A stretch of DNA of 64,000 bases from contig JASJEI010000004.1 in NCBI GenBank assembly GCA_030064795.1, forward strand, positions 8,868-72,867. The letters run 5' to 3'. This document shows, one piece after another, positions 26,966 through 35,225 of this stretch. Position 1 is the stretch's first letter, and every line of letters begins with the position of its first letter. Source of the stretch: Pleurocapsa sp. MO_226.B13 (GTDB lineage Bacteria > Cyanobacteriota > Cyanobacteriia > Cyanobacteriales > Xenococcaceae). The notes under the pieces were generated by a model. That model did not search any database. It was given only the letters and a program-made list of their open reading frames with translations, and was not told the DNA's origin. Position numbers and translations under genes: made by a program.

Positions 26966-29212
26966 ATGTCTCATCCTCTCTATGTAGCTTTTGTTTGGCA
27001 TCAGCATCAGCCTTTGTATAAGTCAAGAGAAACAGATTCAGATACCTGGGGACAATATCGTTTACCTTGGGTACGGTTGCACGGCACCAAAGATTATTTA
27101 GATTTAGTTTTGTTACTCGAACGTTATCCGAAATTACATCAGACAGTCAATCTTGTGCCGTCGTTGATCTTACAGCTTGAAGACTATGCAGCAGGAGAAG
27201 CGATCGATCCTTACTTAGCACTAGCTTTGACTCCAGAGACTCAATTAAAGCAAAAAGGTAAACAGTATATTATCCAGCATTTCTTTGATAGCTATTACCA
27301 TACTTTAGTAGAACCCCATCCCCGCTATGCCGAACTTTATCATCAGCGACAAGATAAGGGGTTTACTTGGTGTTTGGAGAATTGGACGGCACAAGACTAT
27401 AGCGATCTTTTGGCTTGGCATAATTTAGCCTGGATAGATCCGTTGTTTTGGGATGATGCTGAGATTGCACAGTGGCTCAAACAGGGTAAAAACTTTAGCT
27501 TAAGCGATCGCCAGAGGATCTATTCTAAACAGCGGGAGATTATCAGACGGATTATTCCTCAACATAAAAAAATGCAGGATAACGGGCAGTTAGAAATTAT
27601 GACTACGCCCTATACCCATCCAATTTTGCCTTTGTTAGCAGATACCAATGCAGGGCGAGTGGCTGTAGCCGAAATGACGCTACCACCACGGCGTTTTCAG
27701 TGGGCAGAAGATATTCCCCGTCATCTCAGTATTGCTTGGGAAATGTATTTAGACCGTTTTCAACAAGAACCCTGGGGTTTGTGGCCCTCAGAACAGTCCG
27801 TCAGCCCAGAAATACTGCCCTATATCAGCCAACAAGGGTTTAAGTGGATTTGTTCCGATGAGGCGGTTTTGGGCTGGAGTATGCATCATTTTTTCCATCG
27901 CGATGAGGCGGGAAATGTTTCCGAACCAGAATTACTTTATCGTCCCTATCGTCTAGAAACCGAACATGGCGATCTGGCAATTGTCTTTCGCGATCATCGT
28001 CTCTCCGATCTGATTGGCTTTACCTATAGCGGAATGACTCCCCGCAAAGCAGCAGCAGACTTAATTGGACATTTAGAAGCGATCGCCCGTTCTCTCAAAT
28101 CTCATCAAGAAGATTCCGATACTGCCTTGGAACAGCCCTGGTTGGTGACTATTGCTTTGGATGGCGAAAACTGTTGGGAATATTATCCCCGGGACGGAAT
28201 GCCCTTTCTAGAGGCTTTATATGAAAGATTGAGTAAAGATGAAGATATCAAGCTAGTAACGGTGAAAGAATTTATCAAACAGTTTCCTCCCACAAAAACT
28301 ATCCCCGCAGCCAAACTGCACAGCGGTTCGTGGGTGGATGGTAGCTTTACGACTTGGATCGGCGATCCTGTGAAAAATCGTGCTTGGGATCTCTTAACCG
28401 AAGCCAGAGAAACTTTAGCCAGACATCCAGAAGCAACAGAAGAAAATAATCCCGAAGTTTGGGAAGCTTTATATGCTGCGGAGGGTTCGGATTGGTTTTG
28501 GTGGTTTGGAGAAGGACATTCTTCCAACCAAGATGAAATGTTTGACCGACTATTCCGCGAGCATCTTTGTGCCATCTATCATGCCCTAAACGAGCCAATT
28601 CCCCAAAATCTCGCTCGACCAGTCGATAAACACGAATTCAAAGGCGATCGCCTTCCCCAAACCTTTATTCATCCAATTATCAACGGTATTGGTGACGAGC
28701 AAGACTGGGATCGAGCGGGTAAAATCGAAATCGGTCGGGCAAGAGGCACGATGCACCGTAATAGCTTGGTACAGCGATTATTTTATGGTTTAGACCACCT
28801 CAATTTTTATCTGCGCTTGGATTTTAAGCCAGGAGTTCAACCAGGAAAAGACCTACCTGGGGAATTACATCTGTTGTGGTACTATCCCCAGATTCCCAAT
28901 CACAATAGCCCCGCACCAGTCGCCTATTTACCCGATGAAGCTCCTTTAAATTATTATTTCCACCATCATCTAGGGATAAATTTAATTACCGAATCAGTCT
29001 GGTTACAGGAGGCTCAAGAATACGGTCAATGGCATATTCGCGCCTGTCGTTCGGAAGCTGTGTTCGATCGCTGTTTGGAAATTGCCGTTCCTTGGGCAGA
29101 TCTGCACATCGAGCCCGACTATCCTCTAGAAATACTGGCAATACTTGCCGACCATGGCGAATATCGCGGATATGTTCCCGAAGATAAATTTATTAGACTA
29201 CAAGCACCGTAG
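26966..29212 (+). CDS. Glycoside hydrolase family 57 protein
   Basis: This 748-residue enzyme has the GH57 hallmark HQHQP near its N-terminus. The nucleophile region GLWPSEQSVSPE (Glu) and the acid region ALDGENCWEYY (Asp) are both present. The C-terminal half holds a beta-rich domain. Family members cleave or rearrange alpha-1,4/1,6-glucans, so a role in glycogen metabolism is likely; the exact specificity is unknown. The ATG at 26966 is preferred over a TTG at 26948 because the conserved N-terminus then begins normally. Confidence 0.92.
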   Translation: MSHPLYVAFVWHQHQPLYKSRETDSDTWGQYRLPWVRLHGTKDYLDLVLLLERYPKLHQTVNLVPSLILQLEDYAAGEAIDPYLALALTPETQLKQKGKQYIIQHFFDSYYHTLVEPHPRYAELYHQRQDKGFTWCLENWTAQDYSDLLAWHNLAWIDPLFWDDAEIAQWLKQGKNFSLSDRQRIYSKQREIIRRIIPQHKKMQDNGQLEIMTTPYTHPILPLLADTNAGRVAVAEMTLPPRRFQWAEDIPRHLSIAWEMYLDRFQQEPWGLWPSEQSVSPEILPYISQQGFKWICSDEAVLGWSMHHFFHRDEAGNVSEPELLYRPYRLETEHGDLAIVFRDHRLSDLIGFTYSGMTPRKAAADLIGHLEAIARSLKSHQEDSDTALEQPWLVTIALDGENCWEYYPRDGMPFLEALYERLSKDEDIKLVTVKEFIKQFPPTKTIPAAKLHSGSWVDGSFTTWIGDPVKNRAWDLLTEARETLARHPEATEENNPEVWEALYAAEGSDWFWWFGEGHSSNQDEMFDRLFREHLCAIYHALNEPIPQNLARPVDKHEFKGDRLPQTFIHPIINGIGDEQDWDRAGKIEIGRARGTMHRNSLVQRLFYGLDHLNFYLRLDFKPGVQPGKDLPGELHLLWYYPQIPNHNSPAPVAYLPDEAPLNYYFHHHLGINLITESVWLQEAQEYGQWHIRACRSEAVFDRCLEIAVPWADLHIEPDYPLEILAILADHGEYRGYVPEDKFIRLQAP

Positions 29213-29304
29213 GATTGCTGCGCTTGAGGAATGAGGAACGAGGAACGAGGAAGTAGGAAATACAACTAACTACTAACCACTAACAACTAATGACTAATTA
29301 CTGA

Positions 29305-29338
29305 TAACTCCGAATTCCGAATTCCGAACTCCGAACTC
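29305..29338. repeat. Heptamer tandem repeat before dapL
   Basis: About five degenerate copies of the AACTCCG/AATTCCG heptamer occupy the 165-bp space between the GH57 gene and dapL. The space also contains related CTAACAA-type units upstream. Confidence 0.75.
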
Positions 29339-29398
29339 TTTATTTATTAACTCGCCAGATAACAGTAAACTCGATAAATGGCGTTTGTAGCAAAAACT

Positions 29399-30631
29399 AT
29401 GGCAACAATTAACGATAATTATCTCAAACTCAAAGCGGGATATCTCTTCCCTGAAATTGCAAGAAGAGTTAGTGCATATGCAGCGGATAATCCCGATGCA
29501 CCAATTATTAAACTAGGTATTGGCGATGTCACCGAACCCTTACCTACTGCTTGTCGCGAGGCAATTATTGCAGCGACTCATGAAATGGGCGATCGCGCTA
29601 CTTTTAAAGGCTATGGCCCCGAACAGGGATATTTGTGGTTGAGAGATAAAATTGCCCAACATGACTTTCAATCTCGTGGTTGTGAGATTGATGCTTCGGA
29701 AATCTTTATCTCCGACGGTTCTAAGTGCGATTGCGGTAATATCCTCGATATTTTTGGTAAGGATAATAAGATTGCCGTTACCGATCCTGTTTATCCTGTA
29801 TATGTTGATACTAACGTCATGGCAGGACATACAGGAGAATCTGTAGATGGTAAGTATGAAGGTTTAGTTTATTTACCGATTACCGCAGACAATAACTTTA
29901 CTGCCGAAATTCCTAGCGAAAAGGTAGATTTAATTTATCTTTGTTTTCCCAATAATCCTACAGGGGCAACTGCAACTAAAGAACACCTCCAAGCCTGGGT
30001 AGATTATGCCAAACAACACGGCTCGTTAATTCTGTTTGATGCAGCCTATGAAGCCTTTATTACCGACCCCAGTCTGCCTCACTCTATTTATGAAATCGAA
30101 GGGGCAAAAGACTGTGCGATCGAATTTCGTTCTTTTTCTAAAAATGCTGGTTTTACGGGTACTCGTTGCGCCTTTACCGTTGTTCCCCAAAACCTAACGG
30201 GCAAAGCGAGTGATGGTTCGGATGTTAAGCTATGGCAACTCTGGAATCGTCGTCAAGCCACTAAATTTAACGGTGTATCTTATATCGTTCAACGGGGTGC
30301 AGAGGCGGTTTATTCGGAAGCAGGACAGGCACAAACCAAAGAATTAATTAATTTTTACCTGGAAAATGCCAAAATTATCCGCGAACAGTTAACCACAGCA
30401 GGAATTCAAGTCTATGGCGGGACAAATGCCCCCTATGTTTGGGTCAAAACTCCCGATGGACTCTCTAGTTGGGATTTCTTTGATAAATTACTATTAAACT
30501 GCAACGTAGTTGGAACGCCTGGATCTGGTTTCGGTGCAGCAGGAGAAGGCTATTTCCGTATTTCGGCGTTTAATAGTCGGGATAATGTCAACGAGGCAAT
30601 GAAACGGATTACCGAAAAGTTTCAAGTTTAA
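29399..30631 (+). CDS. dapL: LL-diaminopimelate aminotransferase
   Basis: This 411-residue PLP enzyme converts tetrahydrodipicolinate directly to LL-diaminopimelate in lysine and peptidoglycan synthesis, the route used by cyanobacteria and plants. Seen are the N-terminal [19 protein letters not shown], the cofactor-binding [21 protein letters not shown], and the Schiff-base lysine in [13 protein letters not shown]. The start at MATIND (29399) fits the family better than the in-frame ATG at 29378. The gene is intact. Confidence 0.96.
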   Translation: MATINDNYLKLKAGYLFPEIARRVSAYAADNPDAPIIKLGIGDVTEPLPTACREAIIAATHEMGDRATFKGYGPEQGYLWLRDKIAQHDFQSRGCEIDASEIFISDGSKCDCGNILDIFGKDNKIAVTDPVYPVYVDTNVMAGHTGESVDGKYEGLVYLPITADNNFTAEIPSEKVDLIYLCFPNNPTGATATKEHLQAWVDYAKQHGSLILFDAAYEAFITDPSLPHSIYEIEGAKDCAIEFRSFSKNAGFTGTRCAFTVVPQNLTGKASDGSDVKLWQLWNRRQATKFNGVSYIVQRGAEAVYSEAGQAQTKELINFYLENAKIIREQLTTAGIQVYGGTNAPYVWVKTPDGLSSWDFFDKLLLNCNVVGTPGSGFGAAGEGYFRISAFNSRDNVNEAMKRITEKFQV

Positions 30632-31144
30632 CTTGAGTCAAAGCATTGGGTAAGCAATATAATTTGGACTAATAAACAGCAAAATCTAGTCGTTTATTAC
30701 GCTCTTCAATTGAATGAAGCTCATAAATTATTGATTTTTAAGTTAGGGGTCAGTAAGGCTTGAGCTTTTTGCATTATTTAATAATACATATCCAGTGCGA
30801 ATTTTCAGGCAAATTAAAAATTGCTTCTTTTGGCTAAATTCAGCTTGGCGATCGTCATGGTTGGAAAGATCCAATGGTTATTTTTAGGCTTATTAATTGA
30901 ATTTTCAACTGTGTATCGTATCGTCAAGCTAGGCAGCTTAAAGAAGGGGTGTTATGAGGAGATTTATCTAATAACCCCGCTTGATATATATGTGCCTAGC
31001 ATCTTAGATGAGTCAAAATGCTTTAGCAAAAGCGATCGCCCTATTCATATGACTGCTATAAACTAGAAAGAGAGCCTTGAGAATACAAAAATCCCAAAGA
31101 CTCCCTAAAATAAAACCTAATAGCAGTATGAAGCTATAACACTC
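30632..31144. other. Gene-free stretch after dapL
   Basis: I see no supportable gene or RNA here. One frame at 30821-31066 has no family features and poor composition. A copy of the AGCGATCGCCCTATTC repeat motif lies near 31030. Confidence 0.5.
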
Positions 31145-31444
31145 ATGACTAATGGAGCAAATAATAGCGATCGCCAGTTCTAATTCTCCTGCTATTCAAG
31201 CGATGATCGAACAACAAGCTACAGATCGCCTGAAAAGAGAAGAAGAAAAAGCAGAGAACGAAAGCAGGATCGGATTGCTTGAAGAAACTCAAATAGATCT
31301 AGCTAGAACTTGTTCTGGTGTAGTTAGGTTACTTGCTGCAATGGACGAAGATAAGCCTGACGGCATGGCTTCGCTTACCGACCAACAATCTTACGTAGGT
31401 TAATGACAATTGAAGATCGGGTAGATCGTATTCTGGAAAGATAA
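31145..31444 (+). pseudogene. Decayed paralogue of the coiled-coil gene
   Basis: It begins MTNGANNSDRQF and stops, then continues in another frame with SPAIQAMIEQQATDRLKREE, closely matching the intact gene at 866-1198 (SRAIQAMMEQRATDRLEHEE). After MDEDKP a 26-bp insertion shifts the frame again, and the tail TILRRLMTIEDRVDRILER resumes beyond it. At least two frame breaks make it non-functional as one protein. Confidence 0.85.
31358..31383. repeat. 26-bp small repeat insertion in a pseudogene
   Basis: Compared with the intact paralogue, 26 extra bases containing CTGACGGCATGGCTTCGCTT sit between the codons for MDEDKP and TILRR. The inverse of this core recurs at 33314-33335 (TAGCGAAGCTATGCCGTCAG), with about 18 of 20 bases the same. 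This marks it as a mobile-like small repeat with a possible 2-bp CC duplication at the target. Confidence 0.75.
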
Positions 31445-31540
31445 TAAATTTTAAATATGAAAAGCGATCGCAATATCTAATCCAAAATAAACAATAAACA
31501 GCGATCTCTCTATCCTCCAATTTATACAATTGAAACTATA

Positions 31541-31589
31541 GTTACTCAAATAGGAATATAATACGGGAAAATATTACATTTTGAGTAAC
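31541..31589 (+). promoter_or_regulatory. Promoter framed by a 10-bp inverted repeat
   Basis: GTTACTCAAA (31541-31550) and TTTGAGTAAC (31580-31589) are exact complements 29 bp apart. A consensus -10 box TATAAT (31557-31562) lies between them, and the gene start follows at 31594. This arrangement suggests a repressor-controlled promoter for the coiled-coil gene pair. Confidence 0.6.
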
Positions 31590-31593
31590 GCAA

Positions 31594-31953
31594 ATGAATT
31601 TTGAAGAAATAGATAGAATACTCAATCGAATGCTTGAAGTCCAGCAAGATATTCAAGTTCGTCAACTACAAAACACCGATGCTATTGCCAGATTAACGGA
31701 AAGACAAGAAATAATCAGTCAGCAGCAAGAAAAAATTAGCGAACAACAAGAGAAAAATACTCATGCGATCGCTCTTTTAACCGAAAATATTGAAAACCTC
31801 AATGTTGTTAGTCAAAGACATCAAGATAGACTAACTAATTTGTATAGCTATCAACAATCAGCAGATACAGACAGACTGAATTTATTGCAAGGATTAAATG
31901 ATATCAAACGCAAACTTATTAGCATTGAGGAGAGATTGGATAATGCGGGGTAA
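31594..31953 (+). CDS. Coiled-coil protein, unknown function
   Basis: 119 residues, almost entirely coiled coil with a Gln/Glu-rich central part (ISQQQEKISEQQEKNTH). The C-terminal segment GLNDIKRKLISIEERLDNA resembles the tail of the protein at 866-1198, so they may belong to one loose family. It overlaps the next gene by 11 bp and is preceded by a well-formed promoter with an inverted repeat, so expression as a two-gene unit is likely. No function is recognised. Confidence 0.7.
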   Translation: MNFEEIDRILNRMLEVQQDIQVRQLQNTDAIARLTERQEIISQQQEKISEQQEKNTHAIALLTENIENLNVVSQRHQDRLTNLYSYQQSADTDRLNLLQGLNDIKRKLISIEERLDNAG

Positions 31954-32104
31954 GAATTACGTTCGTCTGGGTAAAACTAAATTAGTCAGAATTCCTCAAG
32001 GTTTAGAAGATTGGGTGAAAAAGATTGGTCGTGAATTAGATACGAAAGAGAATCCACAGGAAATTATGGATTTGTTATTGGAAATTGCCACTAGGACTAA
32101 ATAA
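31943..32104 (+). CDS. Small basic protein overlapping the coiled-coil gene
   Basis: 53 residues starting MRGKNYVRLGKTKLVRIP and containing EDWVKKIGRELD and EIMDLLLEIATRTK. The N-terminal half is basic and could be a ribbon-helix-helix-like DNA-binding piece. The ATG lies within the end of the upstream gene (11-bp overlap), typical of translational coupling. The pair might be a toxin-antitoxin-like or regulatory module, but this is inference. Confidence 0.55.
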   Translation: MRGKNYVRLGKTKLVRIPQGLEDWVKKIGRELDTKENPQEIMDLLLEIATRTK

Positions 32105-32107
32105 CAG

Positions 32108-32396
32108 GCGATCGCTCTACCTTTGAATTTCCATCAATGAGATTGCTTTACCATCCAATTTACACAAACAAGATCGCTCTATCTCTTCAATACCTACAAA
32201 AGCGATCGCCTTACTCTTTAATTCCTATTAGTGCAATTTTTTAAGGAAAATAACGATAAAACTCTTTTCTATGAAGTACCCGCATCATTTCTATGCGATC
32301 GCCTTACTCTTCAATCTATACAAAGAGCGATCATTATAGCCTTCAAATTCTATCAGTGCGATCGCTTTACTCTTCAAATGCCATAAGTGCGATCGC
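32108..32396. repeat. 31-bp tandem array carrying HIP1
   Basis: Units begin at 32108, 32139, 32170, 32202, 32233, (32264), 32295, 32327, 32358 and 32389, a period of 31-32 bp. Each good unit starts GCGATCGC and continues roughly as TTTACTCTTCAATTTCTATC. Two central units are badly decayed but keep the spacing. There are no unique spacers, so it is not CRISPR. Single copies of the unit occur near 31500, 33281 and 34924. Confidence 0.8.
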
Positions 32397-32455
32397 AAAA
32401 TTTCTCACTTTAAAGTTATACTTGATACGTATAGCGTACAAGACAGCCCAATGCT

Positions 32456-32737
32456 GTGATCAAATCTTTTAAATGCAAAGAAACCAAACGTATTTGGAGT
32501 GGTCGTCGTTCGTCTAAACTACCAGAAAGTATTCAAAACAAAGCTTTGAGGAAATTACGTCAACTAGATGCAGCGCAAACCATTACAGATTTACGCAATC
32601 CTCCAGGTAATAAATTAGAAGCATTGAAGGGAGATAGAAAAGGACAATACAGTATTAGAATAGATCGCCAGTGGCGAATTTGTTTTATTTGGAATGATGG
32701 CAAGGCAATTGGTGTAGAAATTGTTGATTATCATTAA
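32456..32737 (+). CDS. higB: HigB-type toxin (RelE superfamily)
   Basis: 93 residues with the HigB signature: LRKLRQLDAAQTITDLRNPPGNKLEALKGDRKGQ (key pieces: LRNPPGNKLEALKG), then YSIRIDRQWRICFIW and the terminal VEIVDYH. It should cleave mRNA on the ribosome. The start is a GTG. It is followed 32 bp later by higA, the reversed toxin-first order typical of HigBA. Upstream, ATACGTATAGCGTAC (about 32424-32438) may be the operator. Confidence 0.9.
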   Translation: MIKSFKCKETKRIWSGRRSSKLPESIQNKALRKLRQLDAAQTITDLRNPPGNKLEALKGDRKGQYSIRIDRQWRICFIWNDGKAIGVEIVDYH

Positions 32738-32769
32738 TTTTTATTTAAGTCGTAGAAAATATCAAGTTT

Positions 32770-33066
32770 ATGAATGAACAACCATTACATAATCCTAAAG
32801 TAGGTGAAATTCTTAAAGAAGAGTTTTTAGAAGAAATTGGGATGAGTCAAAATGCTTTAGCAAAATCTATCCGCGTACCATCTAATAGAATTCATGCCAT
32901 AGTTAATGGTACGCGAAGAGTTACGGCAGACACTGATTTAAGATTGTGTCGTTTTTTTGGGTTAAATGACGGATATTTTCTTCGATTGCAAAATGCATAT
33001 GAACTTATGGAAGCAAAGCGTAATTTAGGAGAAGTTCTAGCAGAAATTCATCCCTATGCTTCGTAG
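32770..33066 (+). CDS. higA: HigA-type antitoxin (XRE helix-turn-helix)
   Basis: 98 residues starting HNPKVGEILKEEFLEEIGMS, the usual HigA N-terminus. A helix-turn-helix follows (SQNALAKSIRVPSNRIHAIVNG), then the RRVTADTDLRLCRFFG block. It neutralises HigB and represses the operon. The pair is intact and sits inside a zone of decayed genes and repeats, as expected for a mobile or addictive module. Confidence 0.92.
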   Translation: MNEQPLHNPKVGEILKEEFLEEIGMSQNALAKSIRVPSNRIHAIVNGTRRVTADTDLRLCRFFGLNDGYFLRLQNAYELMEAKRNLGEVLAEIHPYAS

Positions 33067-33441
33067 ATTTTATTAATGCGATCGCTTGATTTAGTGTCCC
33101 TTAAAATATAAAAGTGATAGAAAACCCTAATAAATCAATCTAAGGTTGTTTGGATTCGGATTGGTAATTGTACGACTGAGGATATTGAATTTCTAATTCG
33201 ATCTAATATAAAGGAAATAGAGAATTTTTACAGAGAATCAAATCTAGGAATTTTAATACTTTCATAATATGCTCAACACATGTGATCGCCTTACTCTTCA
33301 ATTTTCATCAATGCGTAGCGAAGCTATGCCGTCAGGCTTATCGCCCTAATCTTCATATTCTAAGAAAATGATCGCACAATATTTATTCTTGATGTACGCA
33401 ATTTCTCTCTTTTAAGTATTTTCTTTTTCATTATATCGAAC
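33067..33441. repeat. Gene-free stretch with repeat copies
   Basis: The stretch carries one or two copies of the 31-bp unit (from about 33281: GATCGCCTTACTCTTCAATT). These are interrupted by the small inverted repeat TAGCGAAGCTATGCCGTCAG (33314-33335), which is also found inside the pseudogene at 31358. No gene is supported. Confidence 0.6.
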
Positions 33442-33843
33442 TTAATCGCGACCAAATAAGAACTCGATTGTTTGGTCGTTGATAGCTTTGATATTTTCTT
33501 TTCTTAGTTGTCTGAACTTTTCTTGATTCTCCTGTTGTTTTTTCTTATTCTCCTGTCGTTTGTTTTCGTATTCATTTCTAAAGCTACTCAGTCCTCGACC
33601 AACTGGCGCATTCTTAACATCAGGTGGAGCTTCCATGGCAGCCTCTTTCATTACTGCTTCGTTAACGTATATAGGACTGTTATTGATTAATGCTAAAGCG
33701 ATCGCATCACTAGGTCGTGCATCTATTTCTTTAACCTGACTGTTACAACCCAAAGAGGCTATGGCGTAATAAATATCTTTTTCCAAAGATTCAATCCGAA
33801 TAGATTTTAATTTTAGATTGGCAGCCTCCAACATATTGGACAT
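33442..33843 (-). pseudogene. DUF151 (bifunctional nuclease-like) gene, N-terminus lost
   Basis: The product begins inside the family domain (SNMLEAANLKLKSIRIESLE, then the signature EIDARPSDAIALAL). It lacks about 60 N-terminal residues, including the start of the DUF151 fold. A long basic, Gln-rich C-terminal helix follows (NKRQENKKKQQENQEKFRQL). Its upstream sequence is cut off at the end of an IS4-type transposase remnant, 10 bp before the first ATG. The frame is open from 33843 and may still be translated, but it is probably inactive. Confidence 0.75.
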
Positions 33844-33852
33844 AAATTGAAG

Positions 33853-34582
33853 CTAAGTACAGGACAAAAATTCAAGGGAGTGAAGAAACTGGTCATGTTT
33901 CAAATCTAAATCAGTGACAATGGCGCGTAAATAGTCAAAACCTAACACGAAAAATACTTTTAGCTTGAAGACCATGCTTTTTCACTTTGATTGGATGATT
34001 TTGATGCAGCCACTCTCCAGTTTTGACCGCCCGTGCCGCGAGCTAATGCCATGAGAGCGACTAGCTTGCTTAATCGTTTAGCATCAGTAAAATGGGTTGA
34101 TTCGAGACAAAATCCTCTGGTGGGCGAACATTCGCGCGCAAGGTTTCAATTCCCCATCTTGCCCCATAATCAGCAATCATGGTGGTGGGAGAATCCGAAG
34201 AAATAACAATCAATAATTCACCATCGTCATTGGGTAACCCAGGGACATAAACCGAACGACCCCTTTCCCCAGGGACCACCAGATAGAACTTGACTTTGAC
34301 ACCCGTTGAAGATGAGCAAAAACAACTGATGCTCTGAGTTTTTGTTTACCATCGCTAATTTGATCGCCCTCGGCGTATTCGAGGGTCGAAATCGAATTTG
34401 CGGTTCAATCAGAAGATAGGTAAGCCATTGTTTACCGACAAATTCACGGTCACCGCAAATATAAGCTATTTGAGCATCAGGAAAAATTTTGTCAAAGCGA
34501 GGGAGTAAATCCATTCGTTCCTCACTGTGGGAATTGCCCTTTTTCTCTAACATTTCCCAGATTATTGGAATAATAGACTCGT
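33853..34582 (-). mobile_element. IS4-type transposase remnant with several frameshifts
   Basis: Reading across frames on the minus strand gives a continuous IS4-family C-terminal half: IIWEMLEKKGNSHSEERMD, CGDREFVGKQWL, LPNDDGELLIVISS, YGARWGIETL, GFCLESTHFTDAKRLSKL, KKHGLQAKSIF, GFDYLRAIV and finally FLHSLEFLSCT with a stop at 33853. At least four frame breaks are needed, and the N-terminal half is absent. The DREF and Y-x2-RWGIE blocks are hallmarks of the family. The element is dead. Confidence 0.85.
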
Positions 34583-34831
34583 TTTCAAGGTAAAGCGGAA
34601 GTAATTTATCTTTTATCTGTTTTCTAGCTTTGTATAAGCGACCTTTGACAGCAGTAACCGAACTATTTAATAGTAAAGCTTATTGCATCAACTCTTGAGC
34701 AATATCGTTCCCGCTCATCATTTTTTGAGCAACACGCAATGTTAGGTTTTGATAGTGTTTAGATGGCTAAATGCAGCCTTGTCACCGCTACGGGCTAAAG
34801 CTACCAATTCAGCGTCTGTTTGTTGATTCAC
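34583..34831 (-). pseudogene. Collapsed ECF-like sigma factor gene fused to IS remnant
   Basis: From a GTG at 34831 the minus strand reads MNQQTDAELVALARSGDKAA, then, after a frame break, YQNLTLRVAQKMMSGNDIAQ, a stop, and then SSVTAVKGRLYKARKQIKDK, the helix-turn-helix-like end of sigma region 4. The order matches an RNA polymerase sigma-70-like factor with the middle deleted. The region-4 piece runs in frame straight into the IS4-type transposase remnant. Confidence 0.75.
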
Positions 34832-35225
34832 AACTTTCTACTGATTTGAAGACAGGTCTATTTATTAGTGGTCAAAATATAACAAAAGGTTACTTTTTGT
34901 GGACTTACCAGAAAAAAAAAGTTGCGATCGCCTTACTCTCCAAACAAAATCTTTAGATAGTAAAGCTGCAAAATTGTCAAATATTTTATTATTAAGCAAT
35001 ATAACGGTTATTTGAAGTAAACGCTCATTAATTCTGCAAAAGTTTGTTACGTAATGTTTAATAATTGTTATCGAATTGTGTCAGATCGAGGGTTTGGCGG
35101 AATTTGAGTAACATTTTTTGATAAATATACTTTACATAAGCTAGTTGTCTGGGGTTGGTAAAGAGCGAGCTTACCCCTTACATTCCCCGTTCAAATCGCC
35201 ATTAAAAAAAGGAGAATCAAGTTAT
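34832..35225. other. Leader region of chlH
   Basis: This stretch contains one copy of the GCGATCGCCTTACTC repeat (34924) and then AT-rich sequence likely to hold the chlH promoter. No gene is supported. An in-frame open stretch from 35145 precedes the chlH ATG but does not match the conserved N-terminus. Confidence 0.5.

Noticed and set aside
30821..31066. Small hydrophobic ORF after dapL
   Set aside because: No ribosome-binding site, no recognisable domain, and it ends within a repeat copy; treated as chance.
32108..32396. CRISPR array
   Set aside because: The period of 31-32 bp is filled entirely by the degenerate repeat itself; there are no unique spacers and no cas genes.
34771..34956. 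Plus-strand ORF opposite the sigma remnant
   Set aside because: The minus strand explains the sequence better, with recognisable sigma-factor segments.
35145..35225. N-terminal extension of ChlH
   Set aside because: The added 27 residues start from a non-ATG codon and do not resemble the family; the ATG at 35226 gives the conserved start.
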